A DNA stretch of 64,000 nucleotides from positions 62,001 through 126,000 of the forward strand of contig JBFMAI010000001.1 of assembly GCA_040755725.1 (NCBI GenBank), written 5' to 3'. A program made the position numbers and the translations under genes. Source of the DNA: JBFMAI01 sp040755725 (GTDB lineage: Bacteria > Planctomycetota > Phycisphaerae > UBA1845 > Fen-1342). This document shows positions 7,241-15,096 of this stretch, in pieces. Numbering within the stretch: position 1 is the stretch's first letter; every line of letters starts with the position of its first letter. The notes beneath the pieces were generated by a model. That model was not told the origin of the DNA and searched no databases. It saw only the letters and a list, made by a program, of their open reading frames with translations.

Positions 7241-8842
7241 TCAGTGCGCGTGCCGGGGCGGGTCGCGGGGGACGAACACGTCCGCGAACGCCGGCAACCC
7301 GACCGCCATCATCTCCCGCACGCGCGCGGCACGGAACAAGCCCACATGCCCGGCCAATTCGAAGAAGAACTGCCCGTCGGCCTTCACGCCCTCCAGCGGC
7401 GGAATCGCCCGCTCGAAGGGCTGAACGAGGCCGTCGCAGTTCATGAAGCTGCCCTCGCGCTCCGCCCACGTCGCCGCCGGCACCTGCACCGCCGCGTGGT
7501 CGTCGAGCGCGGACGGAAACAGGTCGTGGACGACGAGGAACTCGATCCGAGCCAAGGCCCGGACGATGTCGTCGTTCACCCAGGCGTCCGGATAGCCGCC
7601 GACGACGTAGGCGGCCTGGTACGCTCCTTCGGCCGCCTGCCCGAGGAGCTCACGAAATGTCGTCGTCCGGCCGCCGAAGCCCTCGATGATCGTCTCGACG
7701 CCGCGGCGGTTGGGGCATTTTTCGGCCTTGATGACGTAGCCCTTCGGGAACGTCTGGTCCTCGCCGACGATCGGCACATGGCCGAGGGCCAGTGTGGCTT
7801 CCGGGGCGACGCCGCGGACAAAGCCCGCCAGCAGCCAGGCTTCTTCGCAACTCATCATGGGGCTGAGGAGGACCGCGACGGCGGCGCCGCCGTCAACCTC
7901 CGCCGCGGCACCGAAGCGCCGGCGCAAGAGGTCCGGCAATGCCTGCCATGTCTCCGGTCGCCGGCCGCCGGCGTCGCGGACGCGCGGCTGATTGAGCCGG
8001 TCGGGCCGGTGGACGTATTTCCAGCCGAAGCGGGCCTCGTCGCTGATCCACCACTCGTTGACCTTCTCGTTGAAGCGTGGGCGGATGCGGTGGAGGCCCT
8101 GCTCGTTGTAGTCGATCCAGATCGTCTGGCCGCGGCTGTCGGCGGGGCTGACCGATTTGGCCGAACGCAGCATCCAGACGCGCTGCTTGAACAAGAAGTC
8201 CTTATTCAGCAGGGCCCCGACCGGACACAGATCGACGACGTTGCCTTGAAGCGGATTGTCCAACGGCTGGCCGGGGAAAACGTCGATTTCGCCCCGGCTG
8301 CCGCGATTGACCACCACAAGTTCGCTCGTGCCGGCGATTTCGTCCACGAAGCGGACGCAGCGGCTACACAGGACGCAGCGGTCCTGGTACAGCAGCGTGT
8401 GCGGGCCGATGTCCTTCTTGGGGTTCTTCTGCTTGTCCTCGACCATCCGCGAGCTGGGCGCGCCGAACTGCTCCGAATAGTCCTGGAGGTAGCACTCGCC
8501 GGCCTTGTCGCACACCGGGCAATCCAGCGGGTGGTTCAGGAGGTAGAACTCCATGACGCGCTTCTGGTTCTCGCAGACGGCGTCGGAATCGAACCGCACT
8601 TCCATCCCGTCGCGGACCGGTGTCTGACACGACGGGAAGAGCTTGGGCGCCCAGACGGCCTCCTGCGTCTTGGGGTGCGGCATCTTCATTTCCATCAGGC
8701 ACAGCCGGCAACTGGCCACCACGGACAGGCCGGGGTGGTAGCAGTAATGCGGGATGTTGAAGCCCGCCTCCAGCGCGGCCTGCAAGACGGAAATGCCCTT
8801 GCGGCACTCGATCGGCTTACCGTCGATGATGATCTTGGGCAT
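7241..8842 (-). CDS. nuoG: NADH-quinone oxidoreductase subunit G, short form
   Basis: NuoG is the large iron-sulfur subunit of the NADH arm of complex I. The 533-residue product has the [2Fe-2S] ligands C34, C45, C48 and C72, the His-Cys cluster motif HPLDCPVCDKAGEC (about 104-117), and the [4Fe-4S] ligands C156, C159, C162 and C206. The usual fourth motif (CxxC..C for N7) is absent: the equivalent segment reads SVSPADSRGQ. The molybdopterin-oxidoreductase-like part is short, about 300 residues instead of 450-650. The start ATG 8842 opens directly with the ferredoxin fold (MPKIIIDGK). Family C repeats flank both ends. Confidence 0.94.
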   Translation of the reverse strand: MPKIIIDGKPIECRKGISVLQAALEAGFNIPHYCYHPGLSVVASCRLCLMEMKMPHPKTQEAVWAPKLFPSCQTPVRDGMEVRFDSDAVCENQKRVMEFYLLNHPLDCPVCDKAGECYLQDYSEQFGAPSSRMVEDKQKNPKKDIGPHTLLYQDRCVLCSRCVRFVDEIAGTSELVVVNRGSRGEIDVFPGQPLDNPLQGNVVDLCPVGALLNKDFLFKQRVWMLRSAKSVSPADSRGQTIWIDYNEQGLHRIRPRFNEKVNEWWISDEARFGWKYVHRPDRLNQPRVRDAGGRRPETWQALPDLLRRRFGAAAEVDGGAAVAVLLSPMMSCEEAWLLAGFVRGVAPEATLALGHVPIVGEDQTFPKGYVIKAEKCPNRRGVETIIEGFGGRTTTFRELLGQAAEGAYQAAYVVGGYPDAWVNDDIVRALARIEFLVVHDLFPSALDDHAAVQVPAATWAEREGSFMNCDGLVQPFERAIPPLEGVKADGQFFFELAGHVGLFRAARVREMMAVGLPAFADVFVPRDPPRHAH

Positions 8843-8887
8843 GCGTGTCCAACGCCAAGTTGCTAGTCACCAGGTCTCAGTCCAGTC

Positions 8888-9019
8888 CCAAGTGCAAAGT
8901 GACACGTGAAAAGTGGCAAGTGACAAGTCGCAAGACATCGGCCAAACCGAGCGGCGGCGCCCGGATCGGGCTTCACTTTGCACTTTTCACTTGTCACTTC
9001 TCACCTGTCACGTGTCACG
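8888..9019. repeat. Dispersed repeat family C, copy 2 (nuoF/nuoG junction)
   Basis: Left arm 8888-8935 (AAGTGCAAAGTGACACGTG, AAGTGGCAAGTGACAAG) and right arm 8971-9019 (CACTTTGCACTTTTCACTTG, TCACCTGTCACGTGTCACG) form a long imperfect inverted repeat. The right arm contains the nuoF stop codon (TGA, 9017-9015), and a repeat A hairpin follows at 9021-9046. Confidence 0.82.
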
Positions 9020-10478
9020 GGACGGGCGAGACGCCCGCACTCCCCGGCGACGCCGGCACATAGTACGTCCCGCCGGGGTATTGCTCCGCCCGACCTTGCA
9101 CGATCGGCAGCTCGTACGCCGCCGGGTTGACACGACGAATATACCGCGCCGCCGCGTCGGGCTCCTGGGCGGCGATCCGGGCTTCGAACTCCTTACGGAA
9201 CTTCTCCACGACCGTGCGGATTGGCCACGCGGCCCCGTCCGGCAGGCCGCAGATGCTCAGCCCCGGCATCATGCCCATGTTCCGCGTGGCCTCGACCAGC
9301 AGGTCCAGATCGACCGGCCGGCCGGCCCCGGCCTGAATCCGCCGGGCGATCTTGTACATCCACATCGTGCCCTCGCGGCACTGGGTACACTGCCCGCAGG
9401 ATTCCATGGCGAAGAAGCGCGTGACGTTCACCAGCACGTCGCGCAGGTCCGCGTCTTCGGGCACGACGACTGCCGCGGCCGTCCCGAGGCCCAGCAGGTC
9501 GTACCGCCGTACGTCGTCGAAATCGAGGAGGCAGTCGAGCTCGTCGTAGTCCTGCCGCGGATCGACGACCCCGTTGGGCGCCTTGGGGAAGAGGTCGCCG
9601 CGGAGCACGCCCATCGACACGCCGCCGGGGAAGACGGCCTTGACCTTCTTCCCGTCGCGCATCCCGCCGCCGAAGTCGCGGTCGTAGATCAGGTCGCGGA
9701 CGGAGAGGCCGAGCGGGGCCTCGTAGCAGCCGGGGCGATTCACGGGGCCGCTGATGCAGTACATCTTCGGTCCCTTGCTGTTCTCGGTGCCCAGCGACAG
9801 CCACCAATCCAGGCCGCGGGTCAGAATCGGCGGCAGGCACGCCAGCGTCTCGACGTTGTTGACCACGGTCGGTTTGCGGAAGACGCCCTCGATGGCCGGG
9901 AACGGCGGCTTGATCCGCGGCCAGCCGCGTTTGCCCTCCAGGCTCTCGATCAGGCCGGTTTCCTCGCCGCAGACGTACGCCCCGGCCCCGCGATGGATGT
10001 AACACTCCAGGTTGTAGCCGCTGCCGAGGATGTTCTTGCCGAAATAGCCGGCCGCGTACGCCTCGTCGAGGGCCTTCTGCATGACGTGGAACAGCTCGGT
10101 GAACTCGCCGCGCATGTAGATGTACGCCACCGTGGTCCGGGTGGCGTAGCCGGCGATGAGGATGCCCTCGAGCAGCAGGTGCGGGTCGTGCTCCATCAGC
10201 ACGCGGTTGCAGAACGTCGGCGGCTCCGACTCGTCCGCGTTCACACACAGGTAGGTGATCTCACGACCCGGCGGCAAGAAGCTCCACTTCAGCCCGGCCG
10301 GGAACCCCGCCCCGCCGCGGCCGCGGAGGTTCGCCCGCTTGACCAGATCGACGAGTTCTTCGGGCTTCATCTTCAAGGCGGCGGCGGCGGCCCGGTAGCC
10401 GCCGTCGGCCCGGTAGGTAGCCAGGGCGGTGCTCTTGGGCACGCCGACGTGTTTCATCAAAACGCGTTCAAACGCCAT
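9015..10478 (-). CDS. nuoF: NADH-quinone oxidoreductase subunit F
   Basis: NuoF binds FMN and NADH and carries cluster N3; it is the entry point of electrons into complex I. The start taken is ATG 10478 (487 residues); a GTG three codons earlier is possible. Family motifs are RGRGGAGFPAGLKWSF (NADH/FMN site), CVNADESEPPTFCNR, GAGAYVCGEETGLIESLEG and the cluster ligands ESCGQCTQCREGT with a later Cys in GLSICGLPDGAAWP. The last residues, GSAGVSPVP, are encoded by the repeat A hairpin at 9021-9046 and are not part of the family, so the repeat has replaced or extended the C-terminus. Confidence 0.96.
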   Translation of the reverse strand: MAFERVLMKHVGVPKSTALATYRADGGYRAAAAALKMKPEELVDLVKRANLRGRGGAGFPAGLKWSFLPPGREITYLCVNADESEPPTFCNRVLMEHDPHLLLEGILIAGYATRTTVAYIYMRGEFTELFHVMQKALDEAYAAGYFGKNILGSGYNLECYIHRGAGAYVCGEETGLIESLEGKRGWPRIKPPFPAIEGVFRKPTVVNNVETLACLPPILTRGLDWWLSLGTENSKGPKMYCISGPVNRPGCYEAPLGLSVRDLIYDRDFGGGMRDGKKVKAVFPGGVSMGVLRGDLFPKAPNGVVDPRQDYDELDCLLDFDDVRRYDLLGLGTAAAVVVPEDADLRDVLVNVTRFFAMESCGQCTQCREGTMWMYKIARRIQAGAGRPVDLDLLVEATRNMGMMPGLSICGLPDGAAWPIRTVVEKFRKEFEARIAAQEPDAAARYIRRVNPAAYELPIVQGRAEQYPGGTYYVPASPGSAGVSPVP

Positions 10479-10502
10479 GAGAACCACCGTAACACACGGT
10501 CA

Positions 10503-11069
10503 TCACCGCGGCGCGTCGTACAAATCACTCCGCGGCATGTCGAGTTTGTCATTGTCCGGGTCGGCGAGGAGGCGGTCCAGGTCCTCCACACGCACGCGTT
10601 TGTGCAGCTTCTCGTTGATGAGCATGCAGGGGGCGTGGTCGCAGCCGGCCAGACATTCCTCCGTCATGAACGACCACTCGCCGTCCGGCGTCGTTTCGTG
10701 CTCGCCGATGCCGAGCTTCTGTTGGATTGCTTCCTGCACCTGCCGACCGCCCATCAACTCGCACGACAGCGAGCGACACAGGACGATCGTCTTGCGGCCC
10801 TTCGGATGCGTCCAGAAGTGCGTGTAGAAGCTGACCACGTCCATCACGGCCGCCGGCGGCAGCTCCAGCAACTCGGCGATCTGGCGCATGGCCCGCAGCG
10901 AGACGTAGCCGATGGCGTCCTGCGCGATGTGCAGCGCCGGCAGCAGCACCGCCCGCCTGGTCGGGTAGCGCGGGAAGAACGTGCGGATCTTCGCCAGCAC
11001 GGCCTCGGACAGGGCCGGGCCGAGGTGCTCTGCGTCCACCGTTCGTCGGTCAATCGTTCTCCAACTCAA
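10503..11069 (-). CDS. nuoE: NADH-quinone oxidoreductase subunit E
   Basis: NuoE is the thioredoxin-like [2Fe-2S] subunit (cluster N1a) of complex I. The start is uncertain: TTG 11069 has GGGAG six bases upstream and gives 188 residues; the open frame also offers TTG 11096 (within repeat C) and a GTG 10 codons later. A four-helix N-terminus (AVLLPALHIAQDAIGYVS) is followed by the cluster ligands CRSLSC (CxxxxC) and CLAGC (CxxxC). The gap to nuoF is 24 bp. Upstream lie repeat C copy 3 and the inserted nucleotidyltransferase gene. Confidence 0.9.
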   Translation of the reverse strand: MSWRTIDRRTVDAEHLGPALSEAVLAKIRTFFPRYPTRRAVLLPALHIAQDAIGYVSLRAMRQIAELLELPPAAVMDVVSFYTHFWTHPKGRKTIVLCRSLSCELMGGRQVQEAIQQKLGIGEHETTPDGEWSFMTEECLAGCDHAPCMLINEKLHKRVRVEDLDRLLADPDNDKLDMPRSDLYDAPR

Positions 11070-11087
11070 GCGTGGCTCCCAGTCAAG

Positions 11088-11208
11088 AATGCACAAGGAA
11101 AAACGAAAAATGAAAAAAGGGGACCCCGGGACGAAGGTTCTGCACCGCGCGATAGCCCGGCGGCATCCCTTTCTTCATTGTGCCTTCTTCCTTTTTCATT
11201 TCACGGCT
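11088..11208. repeat. Dispersed repeat family C-like inverted repeat, copy 3
   Basis: AT-rich arms face each other: AAGGAAAAACGAAAAATG (11094-11111) and TTCTTCCTTTTTCATTTC (11187-11204), with a second pair around GAATGCACAAGG and CATTGTGCC. The composition contrasts with the surrounding GC-rich DNA. It lies between the nucleotidyltransferase gene and nuoE. Confidence 0.7.
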
Positions 11209-11214
11209 CCGTGC

Positions 11215-11883
11215 CTAGAACACCGGCGGCGGGGCATGCCATTCCATCGTGTCGCGGACCTCGCGCAGCCGCTGGCGCAGGTCCTCGGGCAATCGACCCG
11301 CCAACTTCGCGTCGATCAACCCGATCCGCAGCAAGTCCTCAATGTGTACCTGGTCGATTCGGCGAAACGCCTGCAGTTTCATGCGGACCAACTCCGCCAG
11401 GTCCATGATCCGAAACCCGGCGCCCAGGCGTGCCGACGACTTCGGGTCGGGGGCCGGATACCGGTACTCCGGCCGAATCTTCTGATTGGCGAAGACGAGA
11501 TGCACACCCAATCTCGGGTTCGGAGTCTCGCGGTCAACGTACATGTGAACGCCGAGGACCTCGACCCGCATGAGGTTCAGCGGTCGCAACGCCTCATCGA
11601 TCGCGCTGATATCCTCCGGCCGCACGAGCACGTCGACGTCCTTCGTGGCTCGCACGGCGCCTTCATCCACGGTAGAGACCCACGCCGCCACGGCGTTTCC
11701 ACCGATCACCGCGTACTCAATTCCGGCACCGTCCAGCGCCCGTGCGACGTTTGCGAGGAGTTTCTCGACGCGTTCCACGGCCATTACTTGCCCTCGAAAG
11801 TCCGGCACCACACGCTGCCACAGCGGCTTGTCGGCCGCCGGCGGCCCCGCGCGATACCCAGGACCGGGCCGCACATCCGTCAT
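11215..11883 (-). CDS. Nucleotidyltransferase-fold protein inserted in the nuo operon
   Basis: A 222-residue protein of the DNA-polymerase-beta-like nucleotidyltransferase superfamily. GIEYAVIGGNAVAAW (about 54-68) is the GG motif, and ATKDVDVLV (about 79-87) gives the paired catalytic aspartates D82 and D84. A third catalytic acid is not obvious. The C-terminal part (ELVRMKLQAFRRIDQVHIED) resembles AbiEii/MNT-type stand-alone transferases, known from toxin-antitoxin pairs and housekeeping contexts. The substrate cannot be told. ATG 11883 overlaps the nuoD stop as ATGA, so translation is coupled to nuoD. No HEPN partner gene is adjacent. Its location between nuoD and nuoE is unusual. Confidence 0.85.
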   Translation of the reverse strand: MTDVRPGPGYRAGPPAADKPLWQRVVPDFRGQVMAVERVEKLLANVARALDGAGIEYAVIGGNAVAAWVSTVDEGAVRATKDVDVLVRPEDISAIDEALRPLNLMRVEVLGVHMYVDRETPNPRLGVHLVFANQKIRPEYRYPAPDPKSSARLGAGFRIMDLAELVRMKLQAFRRIDQVHIEDLLRIGLIDAKLAGRLPEDLRQRLREVRDTMEWHAPPPVF

Positions 11884-13139
11884 CGGTCCAACTCCGCCGC
11901 GATGATGTTCACGCTGTTCAGCGTCGGCGGCACGTCGCTGATCTGGTGGCCGACGATCAGCTTCGGGAACACCTGGTAATTGATGAAGCTCGGCGGCCGG
12001 ACCCGCACGCGGTAGGGGTTGTTGCCCCCGTCGCTCACAATGTAGAAGCCCAGCTCGCCGTTGGCCGTTTCGTTGGCGAAATAGGCCTCGCCCACAGGCG
12101 GCCGGAAGCCGCGGTTGGTCATCACCTTCTCGAAGTGGTGGATCAACCCCTCGATCGAGAAGTACAGCTCGCGCTTGTCGGGCAGCGTCACTTTCTCGTC
12201 CGGCAGGGCGTTGATCGGCCCATCGGGCAACATCGCCACCACTTGCTCGATGATCGCGCAGGACTGGCGGACCTCCTCCACCCGCACGAGGAAGCGCGCG
12301 AGCACGTCCCCGCCCTGAGCTACGGGCACCTTGAACTTCACCGCCGGCGCTCCCTGCCCATCCCAATTGTCCGCGTAGCAGAGGTACGGCTCGTCCTTGC
12401 GGACGTCGCGGCGGACGCCGCTGCCGCGGGCCATCGGGCCGGTGAGCGACCAGTTGATCGCGTCGTCGTGGCTGACGACCCCGATGCCCTTGACGCGCTC
12501 GATGAAGATGCGGTTGCGCAGGAGCAAGGTCTCAACGTCGCGCAGCGCCGGCGGCACCTCTTCGCGCACGAACTTCAGCACGCGGTCGGTCCAGCCCGGC
12601 GGGGCGTCCTGCGACAGACCGCCGACGCGTGTGTAGCTGACCGTGAACCGCGCCCCGCACAGCGCCTCGAACAGGTCGTAGATGGTCTCGCGGGCGTTGA
12701 AGCCGTACAAGAACGCCGTCAGCCCGCCCAGGTCCAGCCCGCTGCACGCCACGCACACCAGGTGGTCCTGAATGCGGGCCAGCTCGGCGCAGATCGTGCG
12801 GATCGCCTTGCACCGCGGGGTGATCTCGATCCCGAACAGCTTCTCGCACGCCATGTGCCAAGCGATGTTGTTCGCCATCGGCGAGACGTAGTTCATGCGA
12901 TCGGTGACGACGACGTACTGGTTGTAGTTCAGGTGCTCGCCGAGCTTCTCGAAGCCGCTGTGCAGGAAGCCGATGTCCGGCGTGCAGCTCACGATGCGCT
13001 CGCCCTCGACCTCCAGCACCAGGCGCAGCGTGGTGTGCGTGGCGGGGTGCTGGGGGCCGAAGTTCAGCGTCCAGCGGTCCTCGCTCCCTTCCTCGCGCTC
13101 GAGCGTCGTCGCCTTGCCCAAGTCGTACGTCACGGCCAT
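11880..13139 (-). CDS. nuoD: NADH-quinone oxidoreductase subunit D
   Basis: NuoD is the 49-kDa-type subunit that forms the quinone cavity with NuoB and descends from the large subunit of NiFe hydrogenase. The start is ATG 13139 (419 residues), just before LNFGPQHPATHTTLRLVLE, the family N-terminal signature. PDIGFLHSGFEKLGEHLNY and MNYVSPMANNIAW are conserved quinone-site segments, and the C-terminus VPPTLNSVNIIAAELDR ends with the family's D-x-D/R type ending. It is separate from NuoC here (not fused). The stop overlaps the nucleotidyltransferase start (ATGA). Confidence 0.96.
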   Translation of the reverse strand: MAVTYDLGKATTLEREEGSEDRWTLNFGPQHPATHTTLRLVLEVEGERIVSCTPDIGFLHSGFEKLGEHLNYNQYVVVTDRMNYVSPMANNIAWHMACEKLFGIEITPRCKAIRTICAELARIQDHLVCVACSGLDLGGLTAFLYGFNARETIYDLFEALCGARFTVSYTRVGGLSQDAPPGWTDRVLKFVREEVPPALRDVETLLLRNRIFIERVKGIGVVSHDDAINWSLTGPMARGSGVRRDVRKDEPYLCYADNWDGQGAPAVKFKVPVAQGGDVLARFLVRVEEVRQSCAIIEQVVAMLPDGPINALPDEKVTLPDKRELYFSIEGLIHHFEKVMTNRGFRPPVGEAYFANETANGELGFYIVSDGGNNPYRVRVRPPSFINYQVFPKLIVGHQISDVPPTLNSVNIIAAELDR

Positions 13140-13160
13140 ATGCGTGCCTCTGCTGCTAAG

Positions 13161-13364
13161 GCCACCGCCAAGGCGCCAAGAGCGCCAAGGGCACCAAGAC
13201 TGCGAACAGCTCGGTTGGGGCCTTGGCCCCGTCCAGTGGTGCCGACTGCGCAACGGGGAAGAGCCAACCTCTCGCACACCGCCATGCCGGGCCGCCGGTT
13301 GCGCGATGTTGTCAAACTCAATTCCATCTCGGCGTCCTTGGCTTCCTTGGCGCCTTGGCGGTTC
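13161..13364. repeat. Dispersed repeat family E (CGCCAAGGCGCCAAG inverted repeat), nuoC/nuoD junction
   Basis: Left arm 13161-13198 (CCACCGCCAAGGCGCCAAG) and right arm 13333-13364 (CTTGGCGCCTTGGCGGTTCC) are inverted copies separated by about 135 bp. The right arm abuts the nuoC stop directly (TAG then GAACCGCCAAGG on the minus strand). The 225-bp spacer contains no credible gene. Confidence 0.82.
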
Positions 13365-13898
13365 CTACGCCGTTTCGCGCGTTACAACCTCGAAGTCCTC
13401 GCGCTCGCCCTGGCCGCGCAGCGGATAATCCTTCCGCAGCGGGTGGTCCTTGAAGTTCTGCGGCAGCAGGATGCGCCGCAGGTCTGGGTGCCCGCTGAAG
13501 CGGATGCCGAACATGTCGTAGACTTCACGTTCCGGCCACTCCGCCCCCTTCCAGATCGACGTCACCGACGGCACGACCGGGTCCGGGTCGTTCACGAACA
13601 CCTTGATCCACAACCGGTGGTTGTGCGTGTGACTGACCAGGGCGTAGACCACCGCAAAGCGGTCCTCGGCCCCAGGGTAGTTCAAGTAGTCCACGCCGCC
13701 GAGGTCGCAAAGCTGCTCGAACTTCGTCCGCGGGTCGGCATGCAAGAACCGCATCACCTCGACCAGCCGGGCAGGCGGCACGCGCACCCACAACTGGTCC
13801 GAAGCACGGCCGTCGGGGTACGTCAGCAGCGGCCGCGCTTCGAGTCTCAGGTCGGGGAACCGTTCCTGCAACGCCGCGATGACGTCCGTGGTCGCCAT
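13365..13898 (-). CDS. nuoC: NADH-quinone oxidoreductase subunit C
   Basis: NuoC is the 30-kDa-type subunit that packs against NuoD in the peripheral arm of complex I. The 177-residue product starts at ATG 13898. SIWKGAEWPEREVYDMFGI is the family signature near residues 114-132, followed by GHPDLRRILLPQNFKDHPLR and KDYPLRG. The N-terminal alpha/beta domain (CDLGGVDYLNYPG) is intact. It is a stand-alone gene, unlike the NuoCD fusion of some bacteria. Confidence 0.95.
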   Translation of the reverse strand: MATTDVIAALQERFPDLRLEARPLLTYPDGRASDQLWVRVPPARLVEVMRFLHADPRTKFEQLCDLGGVDYLNYPGAEDRFAVVYALVSHTHNHRLWIKVFVNDPDPVVPSVTSIWKGAEWPEREVYDMFGIRFSGHPDLRRILLPQNFKDHPLRKDYPLRGQGEREDFEVVTRETA

Positions 13899-13924
13899 GC
13901 GAAACCCTCAGCCACCATTGTGCG

Positions 13925-14046
13925 ACAGCCGGCCACGACTGCCGGCCGGCGCTCGCAAGCTCGTGTGGCACCGGCCAATGGCCGGTGCGTTTCGGCCGAC
14001 GAGCCGTCGGCCGCAACGAGGCGGGCGGGACGCCCGCACTCCCCAA
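13925..14046. repeat. String of hairpins in the nuoB/nuoC spacer, ending in repeat A hairpin
   Basis: Four palindromes follow one another: GCCGGCC...GGCCGGC (about 13929-13949), GCACCGGCCAATGGCCGGTG (13968 onward, nine-base arms around AAT), GGCCGACGAGCCGTCGGCC (13997-14015), and GGCGGGACGCCCGCACTCC (14025-14043). The last is the module seen at 1332, 5596 and 9021. No gene is present. Confidence 0.75.
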
Positions 14047-14047
14047 C

Positions 14048-14665
14048 TCACGGGCGCGGCTCGGACTCAACGCGGCTACCGAAGCCGGTACCCAACTCCA
14101 CGCGTTGCCGCGGCGGCAGGGCGCTCAGCCGCAACCCGCGGCCGCGCTCGGCACTCGTCTTCACGCCCTGCTCGGTCACGATCCGCTGAATCAGCATGAT
14201 GCCTTCGAGCAGGGTCTCGGGCCGCGGCGGACAGCCGGGAACATACACATCCACCGGCAGAAACTGGTCGATGCCCTGCACGACCGCGTACGTATCAAAC
14301 ACGCCGCCGGTGGATGCACACGCCCCCATCGCGATCACCCACTTCGGCTCGGTCATCTGGACGTAGATTCGTTGGAGCACCGGCAGCATCTTCATGACCA
14401 CGCGGCCGGCGCAGATGAGCAGGTCACACTGCCGGGGCGTGAAGCGCATGGCCTCGGCCCCGAAGCGGGCCACGTCGTAGCGGCTGGCCCCCGTCGCCAT
14501 GAGCTCGATCCCGCAGCACGCCGTGGCGAACGGCATCGGCCACAGGCTGTTGCGGCGGACCCAGTTGAGCCCGTGCTTCTTCACCGCGTCGACGAAATAA
14601 TCCAGGCGTGTGGCGGTGAAGTCCCCGCCGGAACTCATAACCTCGGTGGTGTGTTTCAGTTCCAT
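14048..14665 (-). CDS. nuoB: NADH-quinone oxidoreductase subunit B
   Basis: NuoB carries the terminal cluster N2 that reduces quinone. The start is ATG 14665 (205 residues); upstream open frame lies inside nuoA. Cluster ligands are visible: the tandem Cys of FATACCGIELMA, CDLLICAGRV region, MGACASTGGVF and VPGCPPRPE. The C-terminal 30 residues are basic and less conserved. Its start overlaps the end of nuoA by 10 bases, so the two are probably coupled. Confidence 0.96.
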   Translation of the reverse strand: MELKHTTEVMSSGGDFTATRLDYFVDAVKKHGLNWVRRNSLWPMPFATACCGIELMATGASRYDVARFGAEAMRFTPRQCDLLICAGRVVMKMLPVLQRIYVQMTEPKWVIAMGACASTGGVFDTYAVVQGIDQFLPVDVYVPGCPPRPETLLEGIMLIQRIVTEQGVKTSAERGRGLRLSALPPRQRVELGTGFGSRVESEPRP

Positions 14666-15096
14666 TTGAAGACGCCTCGGCGCCACTCGTAGACAAACCC
14701 GACGAGGAGCAGTGCGAAGAAGAGGCCGGCGGCGACCAGCATGAACGCCGGCGTGTACCCGGCCTCGGTCAGCGACGCGGCCCACGACGCCGGCTCGCCC
14801 TCCCGCAGCCGGGGGTACAGCACCGCCCACGGGTACAGAAAGACGACTTCGACATCGAAAACGAGGAAAAGCACGGCGATCAGGTAGAAACGGACGCTAA
14901 ACCGCCGGCGCGTGTCGCCGACCGGTTCCATGCCCGATTCGTACGTACTGTGTTTGACCGGCCCGACGCGTTTGGGACCGAACAGGTGCGTCGCAATCAG
15001 GATGAAAAGGGCGATTCCGCCCGCCGCCAACAGCAACAGGCCCACCGTGCGGTAGTCGCTGGTCGCCAGGGCGGCATGGGGCCATGCGTGTTCCAT
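14656..15096 (-). CDS. nuoA: NADH-quinone oxidoreductase subunit A
   Basis: NuoA is a three-helix membrane subunit at the interface of the two arms of complex I and is the first gene of this operon. The start is ATG 15096 (146 residues). KHSTYESGMEPVGDTRRRFS matches the family loop between helices 1 and 2, and YLIAVLFLVFDVEVVFLYPW is the conserved second helix with its acidic residues. It overlaps nuoB by 10 bases. Confidence 0.96.
   Translation of the reverse strand: MEHAWPHAALATSDYRTVGLLLLAAGGIALFILIATHLFGPKRVGPVKHSTYESGMEPVGDTRRRFSVRFYLIAVLFLVFDVEVVFLYPWAVLYPRLREGEPASWAASLTEAGYTPAFMLVAAGLFFALLLVGFVYEWRRGVFKWN

Noticed and set aside
11070..11096. Earlier TTG start for nuoE (11096)
   Set aside because: It lies in the repeat C arm and has no good ribosome-binding site, while TTG 11069 follows GGGAG.
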